From the NCBI RefSeq assembly GCF_028475105.1, contig NZ_CP116936.1, forward strand, positions 4,091,501-4,155,500: 64,000 nucleotides of DNA, read 5' to 3'. A model generated the notes under the pieces. The model was given only the letters and a program-made list of their open reading frames with translations. It made no database searches and had not been told where the DNA came from. Positions 48,946-57,871 of this stretch are shown in pieces; position 1 is the first letter of the stretch, and each line of letters begins with the position of its first letter. The translations under genes and the position numbers were made by a program. Origin of the DNA: Micromonospora sp. LH3U1 (GTDB lineage: Bacteria; Actinomycetota; Actinomycetes; Mycobacteriales; Micromonosporaceae).

Positions 48946-51084
48946 TCAGTAGATGGTGCGCCCTCGCTCGTCGGGCACCCCGGACTTGCGGTAGAAGTAC
49001 GTGTTGATCTGGTCGCGCCACTCGGTGGCACACCGCACCTGCTCGTCGAGGCGTTCGGCCACCCGCTCGTACACGGCCGGGTCGATCATCCCGTTCAGCG
49101 TCTGCCACCGCCGTCGCATCGCCACCACCTCCTCGACGCCCGCGAAGTGGGTGTCGTAGATGTGCTGGATGACGGTCGACCCGCTGCGCAGGACGTGCCC
49201 GTACGGCACATGGTGGAAGAAGAGCAGCAACTCGTCGGGGCAACTGTCGGGCGATTCGTACACCTCGGACCAGTGCGGCGGGTACTGGCCCGCGAACCCG
49301 GTGCCCGACGCGCGGCTGCGGTCCACGCCCACACCATCGCGGTCGGCGAAGTGGTAGGTGCCCCACCGCGTGTACTCGTACCCGTCGACGCCGGGGCCGT
49401 AGTGGTCGCCGGGATGAACCATGAAGCCGACGCCCAGCGGGGCCGTGTACCGCTCGTAGGTACGCCAGGAGTCGTCCATGATCTCGTGCAGCGTCCGACC
49501 GACCAGCTCCGGGTCGGCGGTCGCCGACGGCGGGAAGGTCAGCGCGATCCATTCGTCGAGGACCGCCCGCGCGTCCAGCCGGGGATCCCAGGCGAGCCGC
49601 CCGAAGGTGTACAGGTTGGCCTGGGCCAACGGGTGTCCCGTCCAGAAGAGGTCGTCGCCCACGTTGGCGACCGCGACCAGGCCGCCGCCCTTGCCCGCCT
49701 CCCCGGCGGCCACGTCGGCCACCGACCGACCGCCCGGACCCCAGGGCGCGAACCGCAGCACCTCACTCCACCACGGACCGAGGTGGCAGACGTGTCGCTG
49801 CTGGCCGGTGTACTCCTGGGTGACCTGCAACTCCACCGCCAGCCGGGTCGCGGGCATCGCGGCGATCACCGGGGAGACCGGCTCACGCGTCTGGAAGTCC
49901 ACCGGACCGAACTTCACCTGGAGGACCACGTTGGTGCGGAACCGCCCGTCGAGCGGGACGAAGTGGTCGTACGCGGCGCGTGCCCGGTCGGTGGACCGGT
50001 CCCGCCAATCCTGATGGTGGTTGTAGACGAAGGCCCGCCAGTGCACCACTCCCCCGTGCGGGGCGAGCGCCTCCGCCAGCACGTTCGCCCCGTCGGCGTG
50101 GTCACGCCCGTAGGTGAACGGGCCAGGTTGCCCCTCCGAGTCGGCCTTCACCACGTAGCCGCCGAAGTCCGGGATGCGCTCGTACACGTTCCGGCTGGTC
50201 GCGGCCCACCAGCTCCGCACCGCCCCGTCCAAGGGGTCCGCGGTCGACAGTCCACCGAGGACCACCGGCGCGGCGAAGGTGACCGACAGGTGCACCCGAA
50301 TGCCGTACGGGCGTAGCACGTCCGCGATCTCGGCCACGTCGCCGAGTCGGTCGGTGAGCAGCAGCGCCTCTGTCCTGGCGACGTTGACGTTGTTCACCGA
50401 AATCGCGTTGACGCCACTCGCGGCCAACAGTCGCCCGTACTCCCGGACACGGGCCAGGTCGCCGCGCGGCTGGCCGTCCTGCCAGAAGATCGAGCCGCCC
50501 GCGTACCCCCGTTCGACCTGGCCCATCACCGGGTGCACGGCCACGTTGTCCCAGTGGTTCAGCATCCGTCGGCGCAGCGCGGGCCGGTGCCGTTCCGGCG
50601 GACGGGCCGGGTCGAAGGCCGCCGCACAGAGCCGGACCAGGTGGAACAGCCCGTACAGCAGGCCGGCGGGGGCGTCGGCGAGCACCACGGTCACGTTGTC
50701 CGCCCGGGCCAGCAGGAACCCCTCGTCGCCGAGCGTCTCTCCGTCGCCGATCTCCGTCAGTGCCGACTCCCCCACCGCGCGCGCCGCCTCCGCCCCCGGG
50801 CTCGGCAGCGGGGCCGCAGCACGCAGGGCGAGCACCAGGTCGACGTCCACATCCCAGGAGGGGGAATGCCACACCCGCCCGCCGTAGCGTGCGCAGGCAC
50901 GCGCGACCTCGTCGAGGACGGTAGCGACGAGCAACCCGTCGCCGTGTACGAGAACGCGGCGCGCGCCAAGCGCCCGGAACGCCTCCGGGGGCAGCCAGGC
51001 CGCGTGTACGCGGGGCTCGTCACTGTCCACCGGCTCCTCGACGAACACCAGTTTCTCCAAATCCACGAACTCATCGGCGTTCAC
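48946..51084 (-). CDS. GH67 alpha-glucuronidase
   Basis: A 712-residue cytoplasmic enzyme that removes 4-O-methyl-glucuronic acid from the non-reducing end of xylo-oligosaccharides. The family hallmark VVKADSEGQPGPFTYGRDHADGANVLAEAL is near residues 307-336 (general acid Glu in the SEGQPGP loop). VKFGPVDFQTREPVSP near 400 carries the other catalytic carboxylates (Asp and Glu). The N-terminal domain (about 1-140) is a beta/alpha module; the C-terminal domain is helical. There is no signal peptide. GTG 51084 overlaps the GH42 stop by four bases (GTGA). Confidence 0.95.
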   Translation of the reverse strand: MNADEFVDLEKLVFVEEPVDSDEPRVHAAWLPPEAFRALGARRVLVHGDGLLVATVLDEVARACARYGGRVWHSPSWDVDVDLVLALRAAAPLPSPGAEAARAVGESALTEIGDGETLGDEGFLLARADNVTVVLADAPAGLLYGLFHLVRLCAAAFDPARPPERHRPALRRRMLNHWDNVAVHPVMGQVERGYAGGSIFWQDGQPRGDLARVREYGRLLAASGVNAISVNNVNVARTEALLLTDRLGDVAEIADVLRPYGIRVHLSVTFAAPVVLGGLSTADPLDGAVRSWWAATSRNVYERIPDFGGYVVKADSEGQPGPFTYGRDHADGANVLAEALAPHGGVVHWRAFVYNHHQDWRDRSTDRARAAYDHFVPLDGRFRTNVVLQVKFGPVDFQTREPVSPVIAAMPATRLAVELQVTQEYTGQQRHVCHLGPWWSEVLRFAPWGPGGRSVADVAAGEAGKGGGLVAVANVGDDLFWTGHPLAQANLYTFGRLAWDPRLDARAVLDEWIALTFPPSATADPELVGRTLHEIMDDSWRTYERYTAPLGVGFMVHPGDHYGPGVDGYEYTRWGTYHFADRDGVGVDRSRASGTGFAGQYPPHWSEVYESPDSCPDELLLFFHHVPYGHVLRSGSTVIQHIYDTHFAGVEEVVAMRRRWQTLNGMIDPAVYERVAERLDEQVRCATEWRDQINTYFYRKSGVPDERGRTIY

Positions 51085-53114
51085 GTGTCCTCCCGCAGCA
51101 CGACGACGCCGTACGCCGGCAGCCGCAGGGAGGAGCCTTCCGCCGTCCGGTCACCGGTGAGCAGGTCGACGCCACGGCTCCGGGCGGTCACCTCGACCGG
51201 CTCGGCCCGGTGGTTGAGCAGGAACAGCAGCCGCGACCCGTCGGGCGCGACCCGGACGGCGGATTCCAGGTCGGGTGTGTCCGGGTAGGGCCCGAGCACG
51301 TCGTGCCGGGCCAGCACCTGCCGAACCACCCAGGACACCCCGGCCTGGTCCAGACCGGCAGCCACGTACCAGCCGTCGCCGGCACCGAAGGAGTTGCGGG
51401 TCACCGCCGGGGTGCCCGCGTAGAAGTCGGCCTGGTAGGTGCCGACCACCTCGGCGCCCTGCGGAATCACCAACTCGAACAGCAGCCGCGCCTCGACGTC
51501 GACCTGATCCGCGTCGTCGCCGAGGCGGACCGGGTTGACCACCTCCGGGCCGCGCGCGTCCCACTCGTCGACCCGGACACCCATCAGCTGCCCGAGCGGT
51601 CCCGGCACGTCCATCAGGAAGGCCTGGTCGTTCTCGTCCACCCGACCTGACAGGTAGGTGGTCAGCACCGAACCGCCGCGCGTCGCCACCGCCTCCAGGC
51701 GCTGCGGCAGGTCACCCTTGAGCATGTGCAGGGCCGGGGCGACGACCACGGCGTAGCCGGACAGGTCGTGGGTCACCGGAACGACGTCCAGGTCCACGCC
51801 GGCGTCCCAGAGTGCCCGGTGGTAAGCGAGCACGACCTGCTGGTAGCGGACCAGTCGGGACGGGCCGTCGGAAATCTCCAACGACCACCAGCTGTCCCAG
51901 TCGAACAGCAGCGCCACCCGGGCCGGGGTCCGCGCGCCCAGCGACGCCGCGCCGAGCCGGTCCAGCTCGGCGCCCAACTCGGCGACCTCCCGGAACACCC
52001 GGGTGTCGGAGCGGCCGGCGTGACCGATGATCGCGCCGTGGTACTTCTCGCTGGCGCCCCGGGAGGCGCGCAGTTGGAAGAACAGCAGCGCGTCCGCCCC
52101 ATGCGCCACCGCCTGCCAACTCCACAGCCGCATGAGGCCCGGCCGCTTCAGCGGGTTGACGTCACGGCACGCGGTGACGCTCGGGGACTGTTCCATCAAC
52201 CAGAACGGCTGGCCGTCCTTGAGCCCGCGCATCAGGTCGTGGGTCAGCGCCATCCGGGCCGCCGACTCGTCGTCTGGCGGGTAGTTGTCCCAGGAGGCGA
52301 AGTCCAGGTGCGCGGCCCAGCGGTGGTAGTCGATCGGCCGGTACATGCCCATGAAGTTGGTGGTCACCGGCAGGTCCGGGCTGGACTCCCGGATGGCGAC
52401 CTTCTCGTCGTGGAAGTTGATCAGCATCGCGTCGGAGGAGAACCGCAGATAGTCGAGGGTGATGCCCTGGAATGCGGTGTGGTCCGGGCCGCGCCAGTGC
52501 TCGGTCAGCGCCGACGGCGGCTCGATCTCGTCCCAGGCGGTGAAGGTGTGCGACCAGAAGGTGGCATACCAGGCCGCGTTCAGCTCGTCGAGGGTGCCGT
52601 AGCGGTTGCGCAGCCAGTCACGGAAGCCAGCCGCGCAGAGCTCGCAGTAGCAGGCGCCGCCGTACTCGTTGCCGACGTGCCACGCGATGACGGCCGGATT
52701 GTCGGCGTAGCGGCGGGCGACCCGGCGGGCCAGCTCGGCGGAGAGCCGGCGAAAGGCCGGGGAGCTGGGGCAGGAGTTGTGCCGCTGACCGAATCGGTGT
52801 TTGCGGCCCTCGAAGTCGGTCCGGGTCACCTCCGGGTACGCCTTCGCCAGCCACGCCGGGTGGGCCCCGGTGCCGGTCGCCAGGCAGATCCCCCGCCCTT
52901 CCGCGGCGGCCCGTTCGACGATCCGGTCCAGCAGTGCGAAGTCGTAGACGTCCTCGGCGGGCTGGGTGAGCGCCCAGTCGAACACGCCGATGGTGACCAG
53001 GTCGATCCGGGCGCTGTCAAAGAGACGGTAGTCCTGCTTCCACACGTCCTCGGGCCACTGTTCCGGGTTGTAGTCGCCTCCGAAGGGCACCTTGACGATG
53101 ACGGGCAGGCTCAT
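51081..53114 (-). CDS. GH42 beta-galactosidase-type enzyme
   Basis: A 677-residue cytoplasmic enzyme. The N-terminal barrel (about 1-385) shows GGDYNPEQWPEDVWKQDYRLF, the zinc-site Cys cluster CYCELC, the acid/base Glu in WHVGNEYGG (near residue 154) and the nucleophile Glu in FWLMEQSPS (near 312). A trimerisation domain and a small beta-domain follow. In xylan loci such proteins may remove galactose or arabinose from side chains, so alpha-L-arabinopyranosidase activity is possible. Its ATG overlaps the DUF624 stop (53111-53114). Confidence 0.92.
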   Translation of the reverse strand: MSLPVIVKVPFGGDYNPEQWPEDVWKQDYRLFDSARIDLVTIGVFDWALTQPAEDVYDFALLDRIVERAAAEGRGICLATGTGAHPAWLAKAYPEVTRTDFEGRKHRFGQRHNSCPSSPAFRRLSAELARRVARRYADNPAVIAWHVGNEYGGACYCELCAAGFRDWLRNRYGTLDELNAAWYATFWSHTFTAWDEIEPPSALTEHWRGPDHTAFQGITLDYLRFSSDAMLINFHDEKVAIRESSPDLPVTTNFMGMYRPIDYHRWAAHLDFASWDNYPPDDESAARMALTHDLMRGLKDGQPFWLMEQSPSVTACRDVNPLKRPGLMRLWSWQAVAHGADALLFFQLRASRGASEKYHGAIIGHAGRSDTRVFREVAELGAELDRLGAASLGARTPARVALLFDWDSWWSLEISDGPSRLVRYQQVVLAYHRALWDAGVDLDVVPVTHDLSGYAVVVAPALHMLKGDLPQRLEAVATRGGSVLTTYLSGRVDENDQAFLMDVPGPLGQLMGVRVDEWDARGPEVVNPVRLGDDADQVDVEARLLFELVIPQGAEVVGTYQADFYAGTPAVTRNSFGAGDGWYVAAGLDQAGVSWVVRQVLARHDVLGPYPDTPDLESAVRVAPDGSRLLFLLNHRAEPVEVTARSRGVDLLTGDRTAEGSSLRLPAYGVVVLREDT

Positions 53115-53800
53115 GCGGTGAACTCCTTCCGGATCAGGTGGATCATCGGGTCACTGACGCGTAGGAACGCCAGGACCGCGATCGAACCCAGCATCGCCAG
53201 CACCGCCTCGGAGAAGACCGCGGTGATACCGACCGCCGCGGCCACCAGCAACGCGTTGCCGAGGGTGACACCGGGGGTACGCACGAGGAAGTGCGCGGCC
53301 AGCCGGAGCACGTCCCGGAGGCGGAAGTCGAACAGCGAGGTGACCACCAGGGCGTTGGCCGCGCAGAGCGTCACCCCCACTCCGATCAGGACCAGCGGCA
53401 CCGCCCACCACCCCGCAAGGCCGACCGCACCCAGGTAGGCGAGGTTCACGGCGAGGACGGTCAGCCACAGCAACGTCGGCACCCAGACGCGCAGCACGCT
53501 GGACAGGTTGGCCCGGTACCCGCGCCAGAACAGAACGGCGGGCCGCAGGTCGGTAAGGTCGGGGCGCTGGTGGCGCAGGGCGTACAGGGCAGCCGAGATC
53601 GCGGGGCCGACCGGCACCAGGAAGGCCGCGACCAGCGGCAGGTTGCTGGGGTCGCGGCCCAGCAGCAGCATGGGGAGCAGGGCGGGCAGGGTGGTGAGCA
53701 GGAGCAGCAACTCGACCACGAGCAGGATGTAGACCCGGGAGGCGATCCGCGACAGTGGCCCGTCGCCAAGCTGTCGCCGGGCATGGGCGGCGCCGCTCAC
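53111..53800 (-). CDS. DUF624/YesL-family membrane protein
   Basis: A 229-residue protein with five or six hydrophobic helices (VYILLVVELLLLLTTLPALL, VAAFLVPVGPAISAALYAL, WVPTLLWLTVLAVNLAYLG, ALLVAAAVGITAVFSEAVLA). This is the YesL type found next to CUT1 sugar transporters. GTG 53800 has AAGGAG seven bases upstream. It overlaps both neighbours (GH39 remnant GTGA at 53797-53800 and GH42 at 53111-53114). It may help sugar import or sense the transporter; no activity is known. Confidence 0.85.
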   Translation of the reverse strand: MSGAAHARRQLGDGPLSRIASRVYILLVVELLLLLTTLPALLPMLLLGRDPSNLPLVAAFLVPVGPAISAALYALRHQRPDLTDLRPAVLFWRGYRANLSSVLRVWVPTLLWLTVLAVNLAYLGAVGLAGWWAVPLVLIGVGVTLCAANALVVTSLFDFRLRDVLRLAAHFLVRTPGVTLGNALLVAAAVGITAVFSEAVLAMLGSIAVLAFLRVSDPMIHLIRKEFTA

Positions 53801-54168
53801 AGATGCTCCTTCCGGTCGCTCCCGACCGGAGGTCCGAGTAGGCGGTCGGCGTTCCACCACGGCGGGGTCTCGTCCACCACCGCGCTCAGTTCCAGGAGGG
53901 TGACCTCGTGCCGGCTGAGGGTGAGGTCCACCTCGACCCGGCCGCCGTTGCCCGCCTCCTCGCTGGCCGCGTACAGGTGGTAGGTGGGTTTCTTGATCTG
54001 GCGGTGGGTGAGCAGGCCGTACCCGCCGTGGCCGATGTCGCGTTGGATGAGGGCCAGCGAGTCCTGATAGTCGCGGCGCAGGGCCAACTCGAAACGGCCG
54101 GTGCCGACGCAGTGCCGCCCGGCGTCGGTGAGGCGGCCGGAGGGCTGGTCGGAGACGGTGATGCGCAT
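53797..54168 (-). pseudogene. GH39 beta-xylosidase reduced by a large in-frame deletion
   Basis: The 123-codon frame starts as a GH39 protein (GRLTDAGRHCVGTGRFELAL, RRDYQDSLALIQRDIG) and then passes without frameshift into the GH39 C-terminal part (HGGYGLLTHRQIKKPTYHLY, LTLSRHEVTLLELSAVVDET, PPWWNADRLLG). Intact GH39 xylosidases have about 500 residues; the whole barrel with both catalytic Glu residues is missing. The junction is near residue 46, where both ends read like (I/L)QRDI. It cannot be an active xylosidase. The neighbour overlaps are kept, which shows that operon translation is undisturbed. Confidence 0.75.
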
Positions 54169-54241
54169 TGCTGTCCTCTGGTCGTCCTGCGGGAGGGCGG
54201 GCGGGTCGCGCGCGTCGCACCGGCCGGTGGTCGCCGGAAAG

Positions 54242-54274
54242 TCCGGTCGGGCCGCGTTGCGCTGCCCGACCGGA
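54242..54274 (-). terminator. Intra-operon hairpin after the binding-protein gene
   Basis: TCCGGTCGGGC pairs with GCCCGACCGGA around an 11-base loop, 12 bases after the stop of the solute-binding-protein gene. It may weaken read-through to the enzyme genes or protect the upstream message. Confidence 0.6.
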
Positions 54275-54285
54275 TCTCCCGCTGC

Positions 54286-55923
54286 TCAGCCGTTGTTCTT
54301 CTGGAACCGTTCGTACGCCTTGTTGACCATGTCGATGTACTGCTCGGAGTTCTTGGCCTTCAGCTCGGCCACGTACGCGTCCCACTCGCTGAGGGGCCGC
54401 TGGCCCAGGGCGAACTTCAGCGTGTTCTGCGAGACGAAGTCCTTCAGCGGGGTCTCCCAGAGCGACACCTGCTCGCGCTCCTCATCGGTGAACGGGTACG
54501 GCGGCGGCACCTCGATCGGCTTTCGAGCGTCCATCACCTTCTGGAACTCGAGCTCCTCCGGGGAGAAGAACCCGCGAACCAGGTCGGGGGTGCCGCCGTA
54601 GGTGAAGACACCGTTGTAGAAGCCGAAATCCTTCTGCAGGTGCTTGGTGCCCTTGGGGTTGAGCCCCAGGACGTCGACGTCGGCGGTGACGGAGTGCTTG
54701 CCGGACGCGTCCTTGGTGAAGGTGGTGCCCTCGACGCCCCAGCGGGCGAACTCCATGCCGGCGTCGGAATACCACAGCCAGTCGATGAACTGCATCATGG
54801 CCACGAAGTTCTTGCTCTCCCTGGCCTTCGAGGAGATCATGATGCCGTTCTCCAGCCGCGGGAAGGGATTGATCTCACCAGCCGGGCCGACCGGCAGCGG
54901 GATCTTGGTCATCTTCGCGTTCGGCAGGGTCTTGGCCAGGTCGGGCCGGTGGTTGTTGACCAGGGTCTGCGCGTTGCCGGTGACCACGAAGGACTTCCCG
55001 TTGGCAAGCTTCTGGCGCGCCTGGTCATCGGTTTGGGTGAAGCTCTCCGGGTCGAGCAGGCCCTCGGCGACGAGCTTGTGCAGGTACGTGAGCATCTGCT
55101 TGTACTGCTCGGACGCGCCGGTGTAGTTGAACTTCTTCGCGGCCGGGTCCCACGTGGCGTGCTGGTAGTTCCAGCCCGCCTGGGTGCCGTACGACGTGCC
55201 GAGGATGTTCAGCAGGGCGCCGGTCGGGGTGGGCTTGCTGAACAGGTCGGAGTACGGGTAGACGTTCGGGTACTTCGCCTTCATCGCCTTGAGCGCGGTG
55301 TACAAGTCGTCCCAGGTCTTCGGGACCGGCAGGTTCAGCTCCTGCAGGATATCGGAGCGCACCAGCACGGTGTAGTCCTGCGTGGGCTTCTCGTGGACCC
55401 CGGGCAGCAGGTAGAACTTACCGTCGGACTGCCGCAGGTTGTCGATCTCCGGCTTGAGGTTCCACTTGGCGATCTTGTCCTTGAGGTTGGGCATCAGATC
55501 CAGGTAGTCGCTCACCGGGAGGATCGCCCCGGAGGACACGAACGCGTTCTCCTGCGGGTGGTACGTCTTCGGGATGATCAGCGGGGCGTCACCGGCGCCG
55601 ATCAGCAGGCTGCGCTTCTGCTCGTAGTCGCTCAGCGGAACCGCGACCGGATCGATCTTGACGTTGGTCCGCTTGGTCAGTTCCGACCAGAACAGCCAGT
55701 CTTCCTTGAGCGGGTAGAACGTGTGGTTGTTGTAGAGGGTGGAGAAGGAGAGTGCCTCGGTGGCCTTGAACTGCTCGCCGACGCCGTAGTTGGCCATCGC
55801 GCCGGCCCGGTTCTCCGAGAGGTCCGTCGACTCGGCGGGGTCCTCGGAACAGGCGGTGGTGAGGGTGAGTGCGAGCAGACCCGCGGTGGCTATCGCCACG
55901 CGGCGCCACGTCTTGTGGAGCAT
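54286..55923 (-). CDS. Sugar-binding lipoprotein of a CUT1 ABC transporter (LplA/YtcQ-like)
   Basis: A 545-residue lipoprotein. ATG 55923 has AAAGGACG upstream. The signal ends in a lipobox (LALTLTTAC), with lipidated Cys near residue 25. The mature part is of the large cluster 1 family seen with aldouronate transporters: SLLIGAGDAPLIIPKTYHPQ, YLLPGVHEKPTQDYTVLVR, KTWDDLYTALKAMKAKYP and MQFIDWLWYSDAGMEFARWG. It should capture aldouronates or xylo-oligosaccharides outside the membrane. Two permease genes lie just upstream in transcription; no ATPase gene is present, so a shared MsiK-like ATPase is presumed. Confidence 0.9.
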   Translation of the reverse strand: MLHKTWRRVAIATAGLLALTLTTACSEDPAESTDLSENRAGAMANYGVGEQFKATEALSFSTLYNNHTFYPLKEDWLFWSELTKRTNVKIDPVAVPLSDYEQKRSLLIGAGDAPLIIPKTYHPQENAFVSSGAILPVSDYLDLMPNLKDKIAKWNLKPEIDNLRQSDGKFYLLPGVHEKPTQDYTVLVRSDILQELNLPVPKTWDDLYTALKAMKAKYPNVYPYSDLFSKPTPTGALLNILGTSYGTQAGWNYQHATWDPAAKKFNYTGASEQYKQMLTYLHKLVAEGLLDPESFTQTDDQARQKLANGKSFVVTGNAQTLVNNHRPDLAKTLPNAKMTKIPLPVGPAGEINPFPRLENGIMISSKARESKNFVAMMQFIDWLWYSDAGMEFARWGVEGTTFTKDASGKHSVTADVDVLGLNPKGTKHLQKDFGFYNGVFTYGGTPDLVRGFFSPEELEFQKVMDARKPIEVPPPYPFTDEEREQVSLWETPLKDFVSQNTLKFALGQRPLSEWDAYVAELKAKNSEQYIDMVNKAYERFQKNNG

Positions 55924-55975
55924 GGCTCGTCCTTTCGGTGGTGGGGTTCGGGAGTGGAGCAATGCGGCACTCGCC

Positions 55976-56884
55976 TCATCCCTTGACGGCGCCGAGCATC
56001 ACGCCGGAGACGAAGTACCGCTGGACGAAGGGGTAGACCGCCAGGATCGGCAGGGTGGTGAGCACGATCGTCACGGCCTGGAGGGTGGCCGCCGCCTGGA
56101 CCTTGTCGGCGTCGGCGGCGGCCGACTCGGCGCTGGTGGCACCCGCGATGAGGTTGCGCAGGTAGACGGTGACCGGCAGCAGGTCCTGCTCGTCGAGGTA
56201 GAGGAAGGCGGTGAACCACGAGTTCCAGAAGGAGACCGCGTAGAAGAGCACCATCGTGGCGATGATCGCCTTCGACAGCGGCAGCACGATCCGCAGCAGG
56301 ATGCCGTACGTGTTCAGCCCGTCGACCGCCGCCGCCTCCTCCAACTCGGTCGGCAGGCTCTCGAAGAACGCCTTCATGACCAGCAGGTTGAACACGCTGA
56401 TGGCGTTGGGGATCACCACGGCCCAGATGGTGTTCTTCATGCCCAGGCTGGTGACCAGCACGTAGTTGGGGATCAGGCCACCTGAGAAGAACATGGTGAA
56501 CAGCGCGACGCCGACGAGGATGCCGCGCCCCTTGAGCTGCGGCTTCGACAGCACGTACGCGTAACACGTGGTCAGCACGATCGAGATGAGCGTGGCGACC
56601 ACCGTGTAGACCACCGTGTTGCGGTAGTTCGTCCAGAACATCGCATCGGACATGAGCAGCTTGTACGCGGTCACGTCGAACCCGCGCGGGACGATGCTCA
56701 CCTTCCCGGCGATGATGTACGCCTCCTCGCTGAGCGAGCGGGCCACGATGTTGAGGAACGGGTACAGAGTCACGATCACGACGCCGATCAGGACGACCGT
56801 GTTGACGACCCGGAAGATCCGGTAGCCCCGGCTGTCCACCGGCCCGCGCGTCTTCGGCGCCTCGCTCTTCGTACCGAGGGTCAC
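55976..56884 (-). CDS. CUT1 ABC transporter permease (LplC/YtcP-like)
   Basis: A 302-residue membrane protein with six helices. GTG 56884 overlaps the stop of the first permease (GTGA, 56881-56884). The EAA loop reads ESLPTELEEAAAVDGLNTYG, typical of sugar permeases. VVLIGVVIVTLYPFLNIVARSLS near the N-terminus and ATLQAVTIVLTTLPILAVYPFVQRYFVSGV at the C-terminus match the YtcP type. It forms the channel with the partner permease. Confidence 0.9.
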   Translation of the reverse strand: MTLGTKSEAPKTRGPVDSRGYRIFRVVNTVVLIGVVIVTLYPFLNIVARSLSEEAYIIAGKVSIVPRGFDVTAYKLLMSDAMFWTNYRNTVVYTVVATLISIVLTTCYAYVLSKPQLKGRGILVGVALFTMFFSGGLIPNYVLVTSLGMKNTIWAVVIPNAISVFNLLVMKAFFESLPTELEEAAAVDGLNTYGILLRIVLPLSKAIIATMVLFYAVSFWNSWFTAFLYLDEQDLLPVTVYLRNLIAGATSAESAAADADKVQAAATLQAVTIVLTTLPILAVYPFVQRYFVSGVMLGAVKG

Positions 56885-57861
56885 CACAGGCTCGTCCCTA
56901 TCGTGCGACGGGAGATGAGGTTCGCCGACAGGACCAGGACCAGCCCGATCACCGCCTCGAAGAGACCGATGGCAGCGGCGTAGCTGAAGTTGCTGGACTG
57001 GAAGCCCATCCGGAACAGGTAGGTGGAGATGACGTCCGCGGTCGGGTAGGTCAACGGGTTGTAGAGCAGCAGGATCTTCTCGAACCCGACCGCCATGAAG
57101 CTGCCGATGTTGAGGATGAGCAGCGTCACCATCGTCGGCCGGATGCCGGGCAGCGTCACGTGCCAGGTCTGGCGCAGCCGGCTGGCGCCGTCGATCCGGG
57201 CGGCCTCGTACAGGTCCTCGTCGATGGTGGTGAGGGCGGCGAGGTAGAGGATCGTGCCCCAGCCGACGGTCTGCCAGACCTCGGACGAGACGTAGATGGT
57301 GCGGAACCACTCCGGTTGTTGCAGGAACGCGACCGCGTCGCCGCCGAACAACCGGACGAGTTGGTTGGCCGTGCCGTCGATCGAGGTCAACTGCATGACC
57401 ATCGCCGCCACGATCACGATCGACAGGAAGTGCGGCAGGTAGGAGACGGACTGGACGAACCGCTTGAACCGGCGGGCCCGCACCTCGTTCAGCAGCAGCG
57501 CCAGCAGGATCGGCAACGGGAAGCAGAACAGCAGGGTCAACGCCCCGAGCACGAGGGTGTTGGTGAAGACCTCCCAGAACGTCGGGTCGGTGAAGAACAT
57601 CCGGAAGTACCGCAGCCCGACCCAGTACTCACCGAAGATGCTGCCGCCCGGCTTGAAACGGCGGAACGCGATGATGTTCCCGATCATCGGCAGGTAGCGG
57701 AAGACCAGGAAGAACAGCAGCGGCAGGACGGCGAGCGAGTAGAGCTGCCAGTCCCGGCGCAGCGCCTGCCGCCAGCTTCGACGACGGCGCGGCGACTGCC
57801 GGGTGGGGCGGGGATCCGCCGCCGGAGAACCGGGCGGCGCCGGCCGCAACGTCGATGTCAT
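56881..57861 (-). CDS. CUT1 ABC transporter permease (LplB/YteP-like)
   Basis: A 326-residue membrane protein with six helices. ATG 57861 has AGGAGG upstream. The N-terminal tail is Pro/Arg-rich. Helix 1 reads LAVLPLLFFLVFRYLPMIGNIIAF, and the EAA loop reads DEDLYEAARIDGASRLRQTW. The gene lies 10 bases after the GH3 stop. It is the partner of the permease ending at 55976. Confidence 0.9.
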   Translation of the reverse strand: MTSTLRPAPPGSPAADPRPTRQSPRRRRSWRQALRRDWQLYSLAVLPLLFFLVFRYLPMIGNIIAFRRFKPGGSIFGEYWVGLRYFRMFFTDPTFWEVFTNTLVLGALTLLFCFPLPILLALLLNEVRARRFKRFVQSVSYLPHFLSIVIVAAMVMQLTSIDGTANQLVRLFGGDAVAFLQQPEWFRTIYVSSEVWQTVGWGTILYLAALTTIDEDLYEAARIDGASRLRQTWHVTLPGIRPTMVTLLILNIGSFMAVGFEKILLLYNPLTYPTADVISTYLFRMGFQSSNFSYAAAIGLFEAVIGLVLVLSANLISRRTIGTSLW

Positions 57862-57871
57862 CCTCGGCCTC

